DNA from: JAGXIT01 sp049293335
Lineage (GTDB): Bacteria > Patescibacteriota > Saccharimonadia > Saccharimonadales > UBA4665
DNA: 26,214 nucleotides
NCBI GenBank assembly: GCA_049293335.1
Contig: JBATSO010000022.1
Span: 1 to 26,214 of the forward strand
Reading direction: 5' to 3'
Shown piece after piece: positions 7,467-13,593 of the stretch (position 1 is the first letter of the stretch; each line of letters opens with the position of its first letter). The translations under genes were made by a program, and so were the position numbers. The notes beneath the pieces are model-generated. The model was not told the origin of the DNA and did not search any database. It worked only from the letters and a program-made list of their open reading frames with translations.

Positions 7467-7805
7467 CTACTTGTGGGAAAGCAGCAAAATGGCGATGATG
7501 GCAAAACCTATCCCAAGGTAATTTAAAGGTGTCAGCACTTCTTTAAGAAAAACAACCCCTATCAAGTTGGCGGTAATAAGCCCACATACGCCCGCAAGCG
7601 CGACCGTTTGCCCTAAGTTTACCCTTGTTAATACATATAGCTCAAGCAGTGTTGCCACTAAACGTATGAGTATGAAGGTTATGAACCAGCTCGTTAGAAC
7701 GTATCGAGCAGTAAAGGTTTGGTCTTTTGTAGCCGAGCGCGCTATAAGGCTGCTGATTGCAAACAAAGTTTGAGAACCTAAAATGATGAGAATGTTGGTG
7801 TTCAC
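7467..7805 (-). CDS. small four-helix membrane protein, SMR/EamA-like transporter
   Basis: From the GTG at 7805 the product is 112 residues with four hydrophobic helices: NTNILIILGSQTLFAISSLI, VLTSWFITFILIRLVATLLELYVL, VALAGVCGLITANLIGVVFL and LNYLGIGFAIIAILLLS. Length and layout match half-size drug/metabolite transporters (SMR or EmrE type), where LKEVLTPLNYLGIGFAIIAI resembles the last helix pair. The conserved helix-1 Glu of EmrE is not evident, so drug export is not assured. A longer frame starts at 7922, but a promoter (TTGGCA-17-TACAAT) ends 9 nt before the GTG, which decides for the shorter form. Probably acts as a dimer in the membrane. It stands upstream of the PfkB kinase on the same strand. 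Confidence 0.75.
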   Translation of the reverse strand: MNTNILIILGSQTLFAISSLIARSATKDQTFTARYVLTSWFITFILIRLVATLLELYVLTRVNLGQTVALAGVCGLITANLIGVVFLKEVLTPLNYLGIGFAIIAILLLSHK

Positions 7806-7814
7806 TTGGCCTCT

Positions 7815-7843
7815 ATTGTATAGCTTTTTGTCTCCGCTGCCAA
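7815..7843 (-). promoter_or_regulatory. promoter that fixes the GTG start of the SMR-like gene
   Basis: Minus strand: TTGGCA (7838-7843), 17 bp, TACAAT (7815-7820), then 9 nt to GTG. Because it lies inside the longer open frame, the upstream 39 codons of that frame are unlikely to be translated. Confidence 0.65.
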
Positions 7844-7948
7844 AGTGTTCCAAGCCTGGCCCAAGCCTGGACGGGAGAGGTAAGATATGGTAATCTGTTG
7901 TAGCTTTATTGAAGCTTTTCAAGAGTTAATTTAAAAATAGCTCGACCA

Positions 7949-8024
7949 GGCCCCGTCGTCTAGTGGTTAGGATATTTGGTTCTCATCCAAAAGATCGCGG
8001 GTTCGAATCCCGCCGGGGTCACCA
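7949..8024 (+). tRNA. tRNA-Glu (CUC)
   Basis: A complete cloverleaf of 76 nt with encoded CCA. The acceptor is GGCCCCG paired with CGGGGTC, with discriminator A. The D arm contains TAGTGGTTAGGAT. The anticodon stem is TTTGG/CCAAA around the loop TTCTCAT, so the anticodon is CTC. The T arm is CGGGTTCGAATCCCG. The CCA end is also the base of a following perfect hairpin (8022-8061), which probably acts in termination or processing. Confidence 0.95.
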
Positions 8025-8098
8025 AGTAAAATGCTCACCGCAAGGTGGGCGTTTTACTTGGTTGCTCTCGCTAGAGAGCCGAACCCGCGAAGCGGGTA
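8007..8098 (+). repeat. 92-bp direct repeat, copy 1 (tRNA-Glu 3' end plus three hairpins)
   Basis: It starts in the T arm of tRNA-Glu and is identical to 8167-8258. Downstream of the tRNA it holds three hairpins: CCAAGTAAAA/TTTTACTTGG enclosing GCTCACC/GGTGGGC (8022-8061), GCTCTC/GAGAGC (8064-8079) and CCCGC/GCGGG (8084-8096). Confidence 0.93.
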
Positions 8099-8166
8099 CG
8101 GTGAAGCGAAGCCACGCGCAGAAACTTGTTTCGAGCATGGCTGAGTGGAAAAGGCCAAAGGCCGCT

Positions 8167-8258
8167 ATCCCGCCGGGGTCACCAAGTAAAATGCTCACCG
8201 CAAGGTGGGCGTTTTACTTGGTTGCTCTCGCTAGAGAGCCGAACCCGCGAAGCGGGTA
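8167..8258 (+). repeat. 92-bp direct repeat, copy 2 (tRNA 3' fragment without the tRNA body)
   Basis: An exact copy of 8007-8098, offset by 160 bp. It carries only the last ~18 nt of tRNA-Glu including CCA, followed by the same three hairpins. The 68 bp between the copies (8099-8166) hold no gene. They include GGCTGAGTGG, a string that resembles a tRNA-Ser D arm, but no tRNA can be folded there. The arrangement is that of an attachment-site duplication or a local tandem duplication. Confidence 0.93.
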
Positions 8259-8325
8259 AATAGTACCAGCACTTCGTTTGGGAAATAACAGATAAAAGTT
8301 CTGTTGTTTTTTATGGGGGTATGAC

Positions 8326-8355
8326 TTGCAAATTCTTTGCGACAACTGAGATAAT
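8326..8355 (+). promoter_or_regulatory. promoter of the shikimate kinase gene
   Basis: TTGCAA (8326-8331), 18 bp, GATAAT (8350-8355), then 6 nt to the ATG. The mRNA would start at or next to the start codon. The rest of 8259-8361 shows no other feature. Confidence 0.55.
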
Positions 8356-8361
8356 TGGCTC

Positions 8362-8871
8362 ATGGCAGAAAATACAGTAATTTTGACTGGTTTTATGGGA
8401 ATGGGAAAATCTACTGTTGGACGGAGGGCTGCGGAGCTCTTGGGTGTTGATTATTACGACACAGACTCCTGGATGGAGACCGAATCGGGCATAGATGTGC
8501 CAGCTCTGGTTAAAACTGATATGGCCGCATTCCGAAAACTTGAGGCCGATACGCTACGGGAAATTCTTGCCGCGAAAGAAGGCATCGTTTCTACTGGGGG
8601 CGGGATTGTTAGTACCCAGCTAGGCAGAGGTGTATTACTCGGTTCGGGAGTCCCAGCAGTCTGGCTGCAAGCACCTTTTGAGGTAGCTGCTCAGAGGGTT
8701 GCTCAAGACCGCGGAAGAGAAAGGCCACTTTTTGCGAACATCGATACGGCCCGCGCATTGTTTAATGAGCGACAGCCTTGGTACAAAGAAACTGCTACGG
8801 CCGTTGTGGACGCTTCACGGCCTGTAGAGTTGGTAGCTGGGGATATAGTCTCCATATTACGTTCGCGCTAA
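8362..8871 (+). CDS. aroK: shikimate kinase-like P-loop kinase
   Basis: 169 residues, the usual length for shikimate kinase, which makes shikimate-3-phosphate in aromatic amino-acid synthesis. The Walker A is GFMGMGKSTVGR (10-21) and the shikimate-binding Asp region is YYDTDSWME. FRKLEADTL matches the FR.LE motif, VSTGGGIV the GGG motif, and RPLF and LFNERQPWYKETA the lid and adenine region. All expected sites are present, so the family call is strong. No other shikimate-pathway gene is in the window and reduced Patescibacteria often lack the pathway, so the in vivo substrate is open. The gene stands alone and converges with rlmH; the 48-bp gap holds a hairpin (GGTGAG/CTCACC, 8872-8893). Confidence 0.88.
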   Translation: MAENTVILTGFMGMGKSTVGRRAAELLGVDYYDTDSWMETESGIDVPALVKTDMAAFRKLEADTLREILAAKEGIVSTGGGIVSTQLGRGVLLGSGVPAVWLQAPFEVAAQRVAQDRGRERPLFANIDTARALFNERQPWYKETATAVVDASRPVELVAGDIVSILRSR

Positions 8872-8893
8872 GGTGAGATTCATTTTACTCACC
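8872..8893. terminator. possible bidirectional terminator hairpin
   Basis: GGTGAG pairs with CTCACC across a 10-nt loop that includes TTTT, between the convergent aroK and rlmH stops. There is no clear T-tract after the stem, so termination is only a suggestion from position. Confidence 0.3.
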
Positions 8894-8919
8894 ACCTCAT
8901 CTGGCATAAGGTAAGCACG

Positions 8920-9351
8920 CTATTTATGGTACGGCAAATGGGCGTTGATGGTGCTGGCACGGTACAGGGCTTCAAGCGTGACTACCATGGCAAGGTCGTG
9001 CGGGAGCGTGAGGCGGCCGAGTGACCACTGGTAGTCGGCGGCATCTCGCACGGCTTGCGGTAATCCTTCTGGCCCGCCGATTATGAAGCTAACTTCCCTG
9101 CTTTCGAACTCACGGGTTCGCAAAAATTCTGCCAGCGTTTCACTGGTGTATTCCGCTCCGTTTATTTCCAGAACCACTGTTACAGTGCCCTTTATTTTGC
9201 CTAGGATGTAGGGTGCGTCGTAGGCATATTTATCGGCAAGATGCGTGGTCCGCACCTGGTGCAGCCGCTCCAACCGCCCAAGATATTCGCTCCAGCCAGC
9301 TTTGGCATACGCAAGCTTGGGCCTGCCGATAGTCATAATATGCAGCTTCAT
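8920..9351 (-). CDS. rlmH: 23S rRNA (pseudouridine-1915-N3)-methyltransferase RlmH
   Basis: A SPOUT-fold methyltransferase that modifies pseudouridine 1915 in helix 69 of 23S rRNA. From the ATG at 9351 it has 143 residues, starting MKLHIMTIGRPK as the family does. The SAM-knot motifs are present: FIIGGPEGLPQAV, then WSLGRLTLPHDLAMVVTLEALYRASTI near the C-terminus. An upstream in-frame GTG is possible, but TTTACA-17-TAGACT ends 7 nt before the ATG, which supports this start and a near-leaderless mRNA. The C-terminus HLPYHK resembles the usual xPYH(K/R) end and completes the active site. Monocistronic; divergent from the PaaX-like gene. Confidence 0.95.
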   Translation of the reverse strand: MKLHIMTIGRPKLAYAKAGWSEYLGRLERLHQVRTTHLADKYAYDAPYILGKIKGTVTVVLEINGAEYTSETLAEFLRTREFESREVSFIIGGPEGLPQAVRDAADYQWSLGRLTLPHDLAMVVTLEALYRASTINAHLPYHK

Positions 9352-9358
9352 CCTCCAC

Positions 9359-9387
9359 AGTCTACCCTCTGTCACCACATCTGTAAA
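9359..9387 (-). promoter_or_regulatory. rlmH promoter
   Basis: Minus strand: TTTACA (9382-9387), 17 bp, TAGACT (9359-9364), then 7 nt to the ATG. The PaaX-flanking palindrome (9403-9438) lies directly upstream, so a protein bound there could also affect rlmH. Confidence 0.6.
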
Positions 9388-9401
9388 ACACCTATGCTTT
9401 C

Positions 9402-9451
9402 ATTCTAGTTCCTCATGCTATAGCATAGAGAACTAGAATGGCTAACAGAGA
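9402..9451 (+). repeat. palindromic 50-bp repeat, copy 1 (probable operator of the PaaX-like gene)
   Basis: It contains TTCTAGTT-N4-ATGCTATAGCAT-N4-AACTAGAA, a 36-bp palindrome centred on TATA, followed by the ATG of the PaaX-like gene and its first codons. Copy 2 at 10013-10062 matches at 45 of 50 positions. An extended -10 (TGCTATAGC) lies inside the palindrome, so a bound dimer would block transcription. Autoregulation is inferred. Confidence 0.85.
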
Positions 9452-10019
9452 AACAACGGCAAAGGTAGTGGATGAAATAATTGTACTGATGGCTACATCG
9501 GTTGCGATTGCTTCGGCAATGGTGCTGCCGAATATCTTGCTGGGCCTCGACAAACCATTAAAACTGCTCTACCGCAAAATGGACAAACGCGCGCGTGAAC
9601 GTGAAGCGCGGCGAATTGTGTATAACATGAAGGCTCAGGGCTACTTGGTTGGTTCGTATGACCATGGTCTACATCTGACAGATAAGGCGCGGCGGCGGCT
9701 TGAAAAAGCTACTCTAGATAAACTGCAGATTGAGCCAACGCCGCGCTGGGATCATACGTGGCGTATTACGCTCTATGATATTCCCGAAAAGCATAAAACT
9801 GCACGCAATGCGCTGCACGATCGTCTTCGTATGGTAGGCTGTTTTCAACTGCAGCGTAGCGTTTGGATTACGCCGTTCCCCTGCCGTGATATCGTTGAAA
9901 CTATAACAAGCCAGTATGGTGTAGACGAGTTCGTTACGTACTTTGAAGCGGCACATCTTGATAATGAGACCGCTATGATACGTTTGTTTGCCAAAAAATA
10001 TCCTCACACAAAATTCTAG
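9438..10019 (+). CDS. PaaX-like regulator with Cas2-like domain
   Basis: 193 residues. The N-terminal segment 12-36 is hydrophobic (EIIVLMATSVAIASAMVLPNILLG). Residues ~50-92 look like a winged helix (EREARRIVYNMKAQGYLVG... HLTDKARRRLEK). Residues ~105-188 resemble the Cas2-like ferredoxin domain of PaaX proteins (WRITLYDIPEKHKTARNALHDRL... QRSVWITPFPC). Stand-alone proteins of this kind in Patescibacteria are often labelled Cas2, but no CRISPR array or other cas gene is present here. The stop codon lies inside the second of two palindromic repeats that bracket the gene, and the start codon inside the first. It is therefore most likely an autoregulated transcription factor. A toxin-like RNase or a mobile unit remain alternatives. 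Confidence 0.82.
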   Translation: MANRETTAKVVDEIIVLMATSVAIASAMVLPNILLGLDKPLKLLYRKMDKRAREREARRIVYNMKAQGYLVGSYDHGLHLTDKARRRLEKATLDKLQIEPTPRWDHTWRITLYDIPEKHKTARNALHDRLRMVGCFQLQRSVWITPFPCRDIVETITSQYGVDEFVTYFEAAHLDNETAMIRLFAKKYPHTKF

Positions 10020-10062
10020 TTATTCATGCTATAGCATGGGGAACTAGAATGGATAACAGAGA
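10013..10062 (+). repeat. palindromic 50-bp repeat, copy 2
   Basis: TTCTAGTT-N4-ATGCTATAGCAT-N4-AACTAGAA again, followed by an ATG and TAACAGAGA just as at the real gene start. The TAG stop of the PaaX-like gene is part of the left arm. The frame opened by this ATG is short and antisense to the next gene, so the repeat looks like a copied 5' end or the far end of a mobile unit. Confidence 0.85.
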
Positions 10063-10069
10063 GAGGGTG

Positions 10070-10729
10070 TTATATATGGATGAGTCCGAGGTTGTGGATG
10101 ATCCTGATGCGGTCTGCGGAAAAGTGTTCGTGAACTGCTTTGGCGACACCCGGTAGGGCCTCACGCGCATAATCGTCTACCACAATGACTCCGCCCTTTT
10201 GCATGCGTGGCAGCACAAGACGCAGCGAATCACGAATACTTTCATAAAAGTCGCCGTCTAGGAAGGCGAAGGCAATCTTTTCTGGAACGTCAGATGCTTT
10301 GAGTTGGCTAAACCAAGCTTTATGAACTATAGGTGGCCGCAAATGGGCTTTTTGGAACTCGTGCAAAAACTGCTTTTTGCTCACCCTTAGTTCACCTGCA
10401 ATAAACTGTTCCCCTGATGGTGAGGCATCCCAGGCGGATTTTGCGGGGAGTCCTTCGAAACTATCATACACATGAAACTCTTGTTTGTGTGACTGCACAG
10501 ACCGCGTAGTGTGCGAGGTCGGACCTATCGCATAAGCGGGATGGGTATTTAGGAGGCGGCGGATGAATAGGCTGGTGGTGCCGACGTAGCAACCGAATTC
10601 GACAATATCACCTCGTATGTCTTTAGCTATGACTTTTTCGAGCTCGCGCAGGATGGTTTCGACCTGCGGTTTGCTGACCTGATTGGAAACGAGGGGGTGT
10701 TTGGCAAGGAGGTGGGAGACAGTGTCCAT
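10070..10729 (-). CDS. TylF/MycF-like SAM-dependent methyltransferase
   Basis: 219 residues of a class I methyltransferase in the macrocin-O-methyltransferase (TylF) family. The SAM-binding motif I is GDIVEFGCYVGTTSLFIRRLL. FHVYDSFEGLP is the family hallmark. FAFLDGDFYESIRDSLRLVLPRM includes the metal-binding DGD, and KGGVIVVDDY is motif IV. Family members O-methylate sugars, often in glycan or antibiotic pathways; here a surface-glycan target is a guess. The promoter TTGACC-18-TACTCT ends 7 nt before the ATG. It converges with the PaaX-like gene; the second palindromic repeat lies between them. Confidence 0.88.
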   Translation of the reverse strand: MDTVSHLLAKHPLVSNQVSKPQVETILRELEKVIAKDIRGDIVEFGCYVGTTSLFIRRLLNTHPAYAIGPTSHTTRSVQSHKQEFHVYDSFEGLPAKSAWDASPSGEQFIAGELRVSKKQFLHEFQKAHLRPPIVHKAWFSQLKASDVPEKIAFAFLDGDFYESIRDSLRLVLPRMQKGGVIVVDDYAREALPGVAKAVHEHFSADRIRIIHNLGLIHI

Positions 10730-10736
10730 GGGGTTA

Positions 10737-10766
10737 AGAGTACTCTGCTGGATACTGCATGGTCAA
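10737..10766 (-). promoter_or_regulatory. promoter of the TylF-like gene
   Basis: Minus strand: TTGACC (10761-10766), 18 bp, TACTCT (10737-10742), then 7 nt to the ATG. The -35 box is part of GGTCAAATGACC, a near-perfect palindrome (10761-10772). ATGACC recurs twice within the next 50 bp, which may be regulator sites. Confidence 0.5.
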
Positions 10767-10849
10767 ATGACCAGACCAACAAGCATCAATGACCAGGCAA
10801 TAACTAAACGACTGTAATGACCGAATGAGAGGGTGTGCCTAGGAAATTC

Positions 10850-11030
10850 CAAATGACAAGCTCCAAATGCCAAATAAATTCAAATGTTCAAAATTCAAAA
10901 ACCCGAAACAGAAAAAGCGGCTTTTATGCACCGATGCCACTGTTTCGAATTTTGGATTTGAGATTTGGATATTATCTGGGATTTGTGATTTGGAATTTGT
11001 GATTTGGAATTTCTAAGGTGATTGGTGCTT
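10850..11030. repeat. inverted repeat built of CCAAAT/ATTTGG-type short units
   Basis: The left half (about 10850-10900) repeats CCAAAT/TTCAAAT units. The right half (about 10948-11022) repeats GATTTGG/GGAATTTGTG units, the inverse. The centre is closed by CGAAACAG (10904-10911) and CTGTTTCG (10940-10947). The whole stretch between the TylF-like gene and the TrmB-like gene holds no open reading frame. Similar AT-rich repeats of this wording are scattered in many environmental bacterial genomes; their function is not known to me. Confidence 0.7.
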
Positions 11031-11053
11031 GGGATTTGATTGTCTGTAGCCTT

Positions 11054-11800
11054 CTACAGTGCGTTCCATAAGTGGTCAAAGAGTTCTTTCTGTAGGTGGG
11101 CCACGCCCGCATCGTCAACAACGATGGCCGAAAGTACGTTGGCTTCGCTCATGGTAATAAAGGCAGTTTTGTGGCCATAAATAAGGGTGTAGCAGTTGGG
11201 CGCTTCGCCGCGGGTGGCTTCGAGCCTGCGACGTTCGCTTAAAACATCTTGCTTGCCGTTGGCGCCAACGCCAATTACCCGCACCGAAATTTTTTCGGCA
11301 ATACGGCGCTGGGTAAAGTTTGGGAAATTATGGTACATGTAGGTGCGTACGCGTTCGGTCGAAATAGCGCGGTAGGTTGGCGTGGTCATGGTTTGGCAAG
11401 TAGCAATAACATCGCGCAATATTGCTGCAATGCCTTCGTGGTCTTCGTAGTATTGTGCGAGTGAGCTGCTGGTAGAGTCGGCGGCGGGCTGTGGTAGTGT
11501 GGCGATGTAATTTCTGGCGAGGTTTTCGGCAGTTTGGGCTTGCTCCTGGCGCTCCTTGAGGAGTTCAATGATGACATCGGGGTTAGAGGCTGTGTAACGG
11601 CGCTGCTTGCCAACTTCTATCGAGCCTACGAGGCCCTGCTCCGCTAGTTTTTTAACCGATTCATACACACTACCCCTGTTTATACCTGTATCGGCCGCAA
11701 GCTTACGCAGACTGCTTTGCGGGGCGGCAATGAGCGCTTCGTAGACTCGTTTGTCACGGGTTTCTAGGCCAATCTCTTCAAACCGAAAATTATTTGTCAC
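11054..11800 (-). CDS. TrmB-like transcriptional regulator
   Basis: 248 residues from the GTG at 11800. An N-terminal winged helix (RVYEALIAAPQSSLRKLAADTGINRGSVYESVKKLAEQGLVG) is followed by a basic wing (KQRRYTASNP) and a coiled region (IELLKERQEQAQTAENLARNYIA). The C-terminal half (residues ~100-248) resembles the effector or dimer part of TrmB-like proteins (YRAISTERVRTYMYHNFPNF, AFITMSEANVLSAIVVDD). The open frame reaches a TTG at 11836, but that TTG is the -35 box of a consensus promoter, so the GTG seven bases after the -10 box is chosen. The ligand is unknown. The divergent neighbour at 11911 is a plausible target. Confidence 0.88.
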   Translation of the reverse strand: MTNNFRFEEIGLETRDKRVYEALIAAPQSSLRKLAADTGINRGSVYESVKKLAEQGLVGSIEVGKQRRYTASNPDVIIELLKERQEQAQTAENLARNYIATLPQPAADSTSSSLAQYYEDHEGIAAILRDVIATCQTMTTPTYRAISTERVRTYMYHNFPNFTQRRIAEKISVRVIGVGANGKQDVLSERRRLEATRGEAPNCYTLIYGHKTAFITMSEANVLSAIVVDDAGVAHLQKELFDHLWNAL

Positions 11801-11807
11801 TGATTTA

Positions 11808-11836
11808 AGAATAGTTACTTGTTGTGATATTGTCAA
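11808..11836 (-). promoter_or_regulatory. consensus promoter with leaderless GTG start
   Basis: Minus strand: TTGACA (11831-11836), exactly 17 bp, TATTCT (11808-11813), 7 nt, then GTG at 11800. The transcription start is expected at or within a base of the GTG. Confidence 0.75.
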
Positions 11837-11875
11837 AAAAATACAACCAAATGCTAGAAATTGTTCTGAGGTGTA

Positions 11876-11884
11876 TGGTATATT
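11876..11884 (+). promoter_or_regulatory. extended -10 promoter of the 11911 gene
   Basis: TGGTATATT, an extended -10 element, lies 26 nt before the GTG start. Between them are the inverted repeat GTTTG-TG-CAAAC (11886-11897), a possible operator, and the ribosome binding site AGGAGG (11898-11903). Unlike most genes here, this one has a classical leader. Confidence 0.5.
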
Positions 11885-11910
11885 GTTTGTGCAAACAGGA
11901 GGATTACAGA

Positions 11911-12216
11911 GTGGCAGAATTTGAGGGTTTTATTCGTGGTGTAACAGATGAAGCTAAAACGGTTGACAGTCTTGATTTTAGTGCTATACCCCACACTGTT
12001 GCTGATCTTTCGCTCGGCTTCCTAAAAGGTGTGGTTAGCTTTGCGCCCAGTGCCGACGGAACCCTTGGCTACCAAGTGCATAATGTGAGGATGGGGCGGA
12101 CTCCTTCTATTGTTGAGTTTCGCCCGCCGCTTACTGACGCCGCCAAGGCTGCTTTGGAGGGACATTTTGGTGCTCAAATCGTGTATGAAGCCAGTGAAGA
12201 GGCCGCTGTAGTCTAG
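11911..12216 (+). CDS. small hypothetical protein
   Basis: 101 residues from the GTG at 11911, which is preceded by a perfect AGGAGG seven bases upstream. The longer frame from 11824 overlaps the promoter and is rejected. The product (MAEFEGFIRGVTDEAKTVDS...) is acidic, soluble and alternates beta-like stretches (LSLGFLKGVVSFAP, LGYQVHNVRMGR, SIVEFRPPL). It is not recognised. It converges with umuC, with an 86-bp 3' overlap in which umuC carries an unusual C-terminal extension. Its proximity to umuC and the divergent TrmB-like gene may mean a stress-related role, but that is only context. Confidence 0.7.
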   Translation: MAEFEGFIRGVTDEAKTVDSLDFSAIPHTVADLSLGFLKGVVSFAPSADGTLGYQVHNVRMGRTPSIVEFRPPLTDAAKAALEGHFGAQIVYEASEEAAVV

Positions 12217-13543
12217 CTTCGGGTAGTTGATTCCAGTCGCTGGTGTAGCGGGGGCTGAGCATGTTAGAGCGCGGGCGCCAGTGGCTGCTGAGTTTTTCGG
12301 CGGCGGGGCCGATCAGGCGGTGGCCGTACTTGCTGTTGATGGCGTCAATCGCCCGCATGCGGTCTTGGCTGCGGTGGTGTGCGGGCAGGTCAACGTTGCC
12401 CAGCAGGTCGGTCTGGATGCGATGTTCGGCACTGAGGCTCCACAGAAAAACATCGGCCTTATGGTAGTTTAGTCGAGGGTTATATTCTTGCGCGAGGGCC
12501 TGTATGAGCTGGCTGCAAATCTGCCCTACATCGGCTGTGGGGGTCCCGAAGTAAGCTTTGGCAAACACGGTGGTGTAGCCAGGCTTGCGGTGGTTGGTGC
12601 GCAGGGTTACACCTGCGTACTGCGCGAGCTGGTGCTCGCGGCGCAGTTCGGCAACAGCCCGAGTGGCTAGAGTGGTAACGGCCGCCTCGATAACCTGAAA
12701 GTCGCTGGTGTCGTTACCAAACTGGCGGCCACGGTTAATCATATGCTGCGGTTTGGTGTGGGGCTGCAATGGTAAGCAGCGGGTGCCGTTTAGCTCGTAC
12801 ACCATGTGGCGGCCATGAATGCCCATGAGCTGTTGGGCGCGCTTTGGGTTCATGAGGGCGAGGTCGTAGGCGGTGAAAATTCCTTCGGCCTTGAGTTTTG
12901 GCGCTAAGCGCCAGCCCACACCCCACACATCGGCCACGGCGGTGTGGGAAAGAGAGTCAAGATACGAAGGAGTCAAGGAGTCAATGGGCGCGGGATTTTG
13001 AGTTTGCGGCGAAGCCGCTCTTGACTCCTTGACTCCTGTAATCCTTGGCTCTAGCATGAAAACACCTCTGGTGTTTTCATGGGTCTTCGCCCAGTGATTG
13101 GCAAGTTTGCAAAGGGTTTTGGTGGGGGCAATGCCGACACTCACCGGGATGCCAATATCGCACAAAAGGCGGTCTCGCACCATCTTCCCCCAAGCGGCGT
13201 AGTCTGGTATGTCTAGCTCAGAGAGGTCCAAAAACGACTCGTCAACACTGTATAGTTCGATGTGGGGTGTAATACTCGTGAGGAGTGTGGCGATGCGTTC
13301 CGATATATCGCCGTACAGCTCAAAATTGGCCGAAGAAGCTGTAACGTCGTGTTTTTTGAAGAGTTCTCTATATTTGAAAATGGGTGCTCCCATAGGGATG
13401 CCAAGCGCCTTTGCCTCGGCGCTGCGAGAAATAGCACAGCCATCGTTGCTACTAAGTACGACGACCGGTTTGTGGGTGAGGTCGGGGCGAAAGAGTCGCT
13501 CGCAGCTCACGAAAAAATTGTTGGAATCTATTAATGCATACAT
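12131..13543 (-). CDS. umuC: Y-family DNA polymerase UmuC (Pol V catalytic subunit type)
   Basis: 470 residues; an error-prone lesion-bypass polymerase. Palm and fingers motifs are clear: MYALIDSNNFFVSCERLFRP (catalytic D6), VVVLSSNDGCAISRSAEAKALGIPMG, and YSVDESFLDL with the catalytic DE pair. ADVWGVGWRLAPKL is the HhH region. The C-terminal MLSPRYTSDWNQLPEA is typical of UmuC. Two oddities are seen. About 24 extra residues (ESRAASPQTQNPAPIDSLTP) precede ADVWG and are encoded by an inverted-repeat insertion (12969-13036). A ~30-residue tail after the usual end runs into the opposing gene. The umuD-like gene lies upstream on the same strand but is separated by a 248-bp repeat element. Confidence 0.93.
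   Translation of the reverse strand: MYALIDSNNFFVSCERLFRPDLTHKPVVVLSSNDGCAISRSAEAKALGIPMGAPIFKYRELFKKHDVTASSANFELYGDISERIATLLTSITPHIELYSVDESFLDLSELDIPDYAAWGKMVRDRLLCDIGIPVSVGIAPTKTLCKLANHWAKTHENTRGVFMLEPRITGVKESRAASPQTQNPAPIDSLTPSYLDSLSHTAVADVWGVGWRLAPKLKAEGIFTAYDLALMNPKRAQQLMGIHGRHMVYELNGTRCLPLQPHTKPQHMINRGRQFGNDTSDFQVIEAAVTTLATRAVAELRREHQLAQYAGVTLRTNHRKPGYTTVFAKAYFGTPTADVGQICSQLIQALAQEYNPRLNYHKADVFLWSLSAEHRIQTDLLGNVDLPAHHRSQDRMRAIDAINSKYGHRLIGPAAEKLSSHWRPRSNMLSPRYTSDWNQLPEARLQRPLHWLHTRFEHQNVPPKQPWRRQ
12969..13036. repeat. inverted-repeat insertion inside umuC
   Basis: GGAGTCAAGGAGTCAA (12969-12984) is repeated inverted and perfectly at 13021-13036, enclosing a GCGGC-GAA-GCCGC hairpin (13006-13018). 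The layout of GC hairpin followed by TTGACTC units is the same as at the right end of the structured elements at 13805-13841 and 15226-15268. The insertion keeps the umuC frame. Confidence 0.8.
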
Positions 13544-13593
13544 TATATTGCTTATAACCTTCTTAATGCGGGGTTTTCGCCCCCGCCGGGCGA

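Noticed and set aside
7806..7922. N-terminal 39-codon extension of the SMR-like protein
   Set aside because: It contains the gene's own promoter (TTGGCA-17-TACAAT) and a small tandem repeat (CCAAGCCTGG), and lacks membrane character.
8099..8166. A hidden tRNA-Ser between the tRNA-Glu repeats
   Set aside because: Only a D-arm-like string GGCTGAGTGG is present; acceptor and anticodon arms cannot be formed.
9438..10019. Labelling the gene as CRISPR Cas2
   Set aside because: No Cas1, no effector and no repeat-spacer array; an extra N-terminal winged-helix part points to PaaX-type regulators.
11801..11836. TTG start 12 codons upstream for the TrmB-like regulator
   Set aside because: The TTG is the first half of a consensus TTGACA -35 box, and the -10 box lies inside the would-be coding part.
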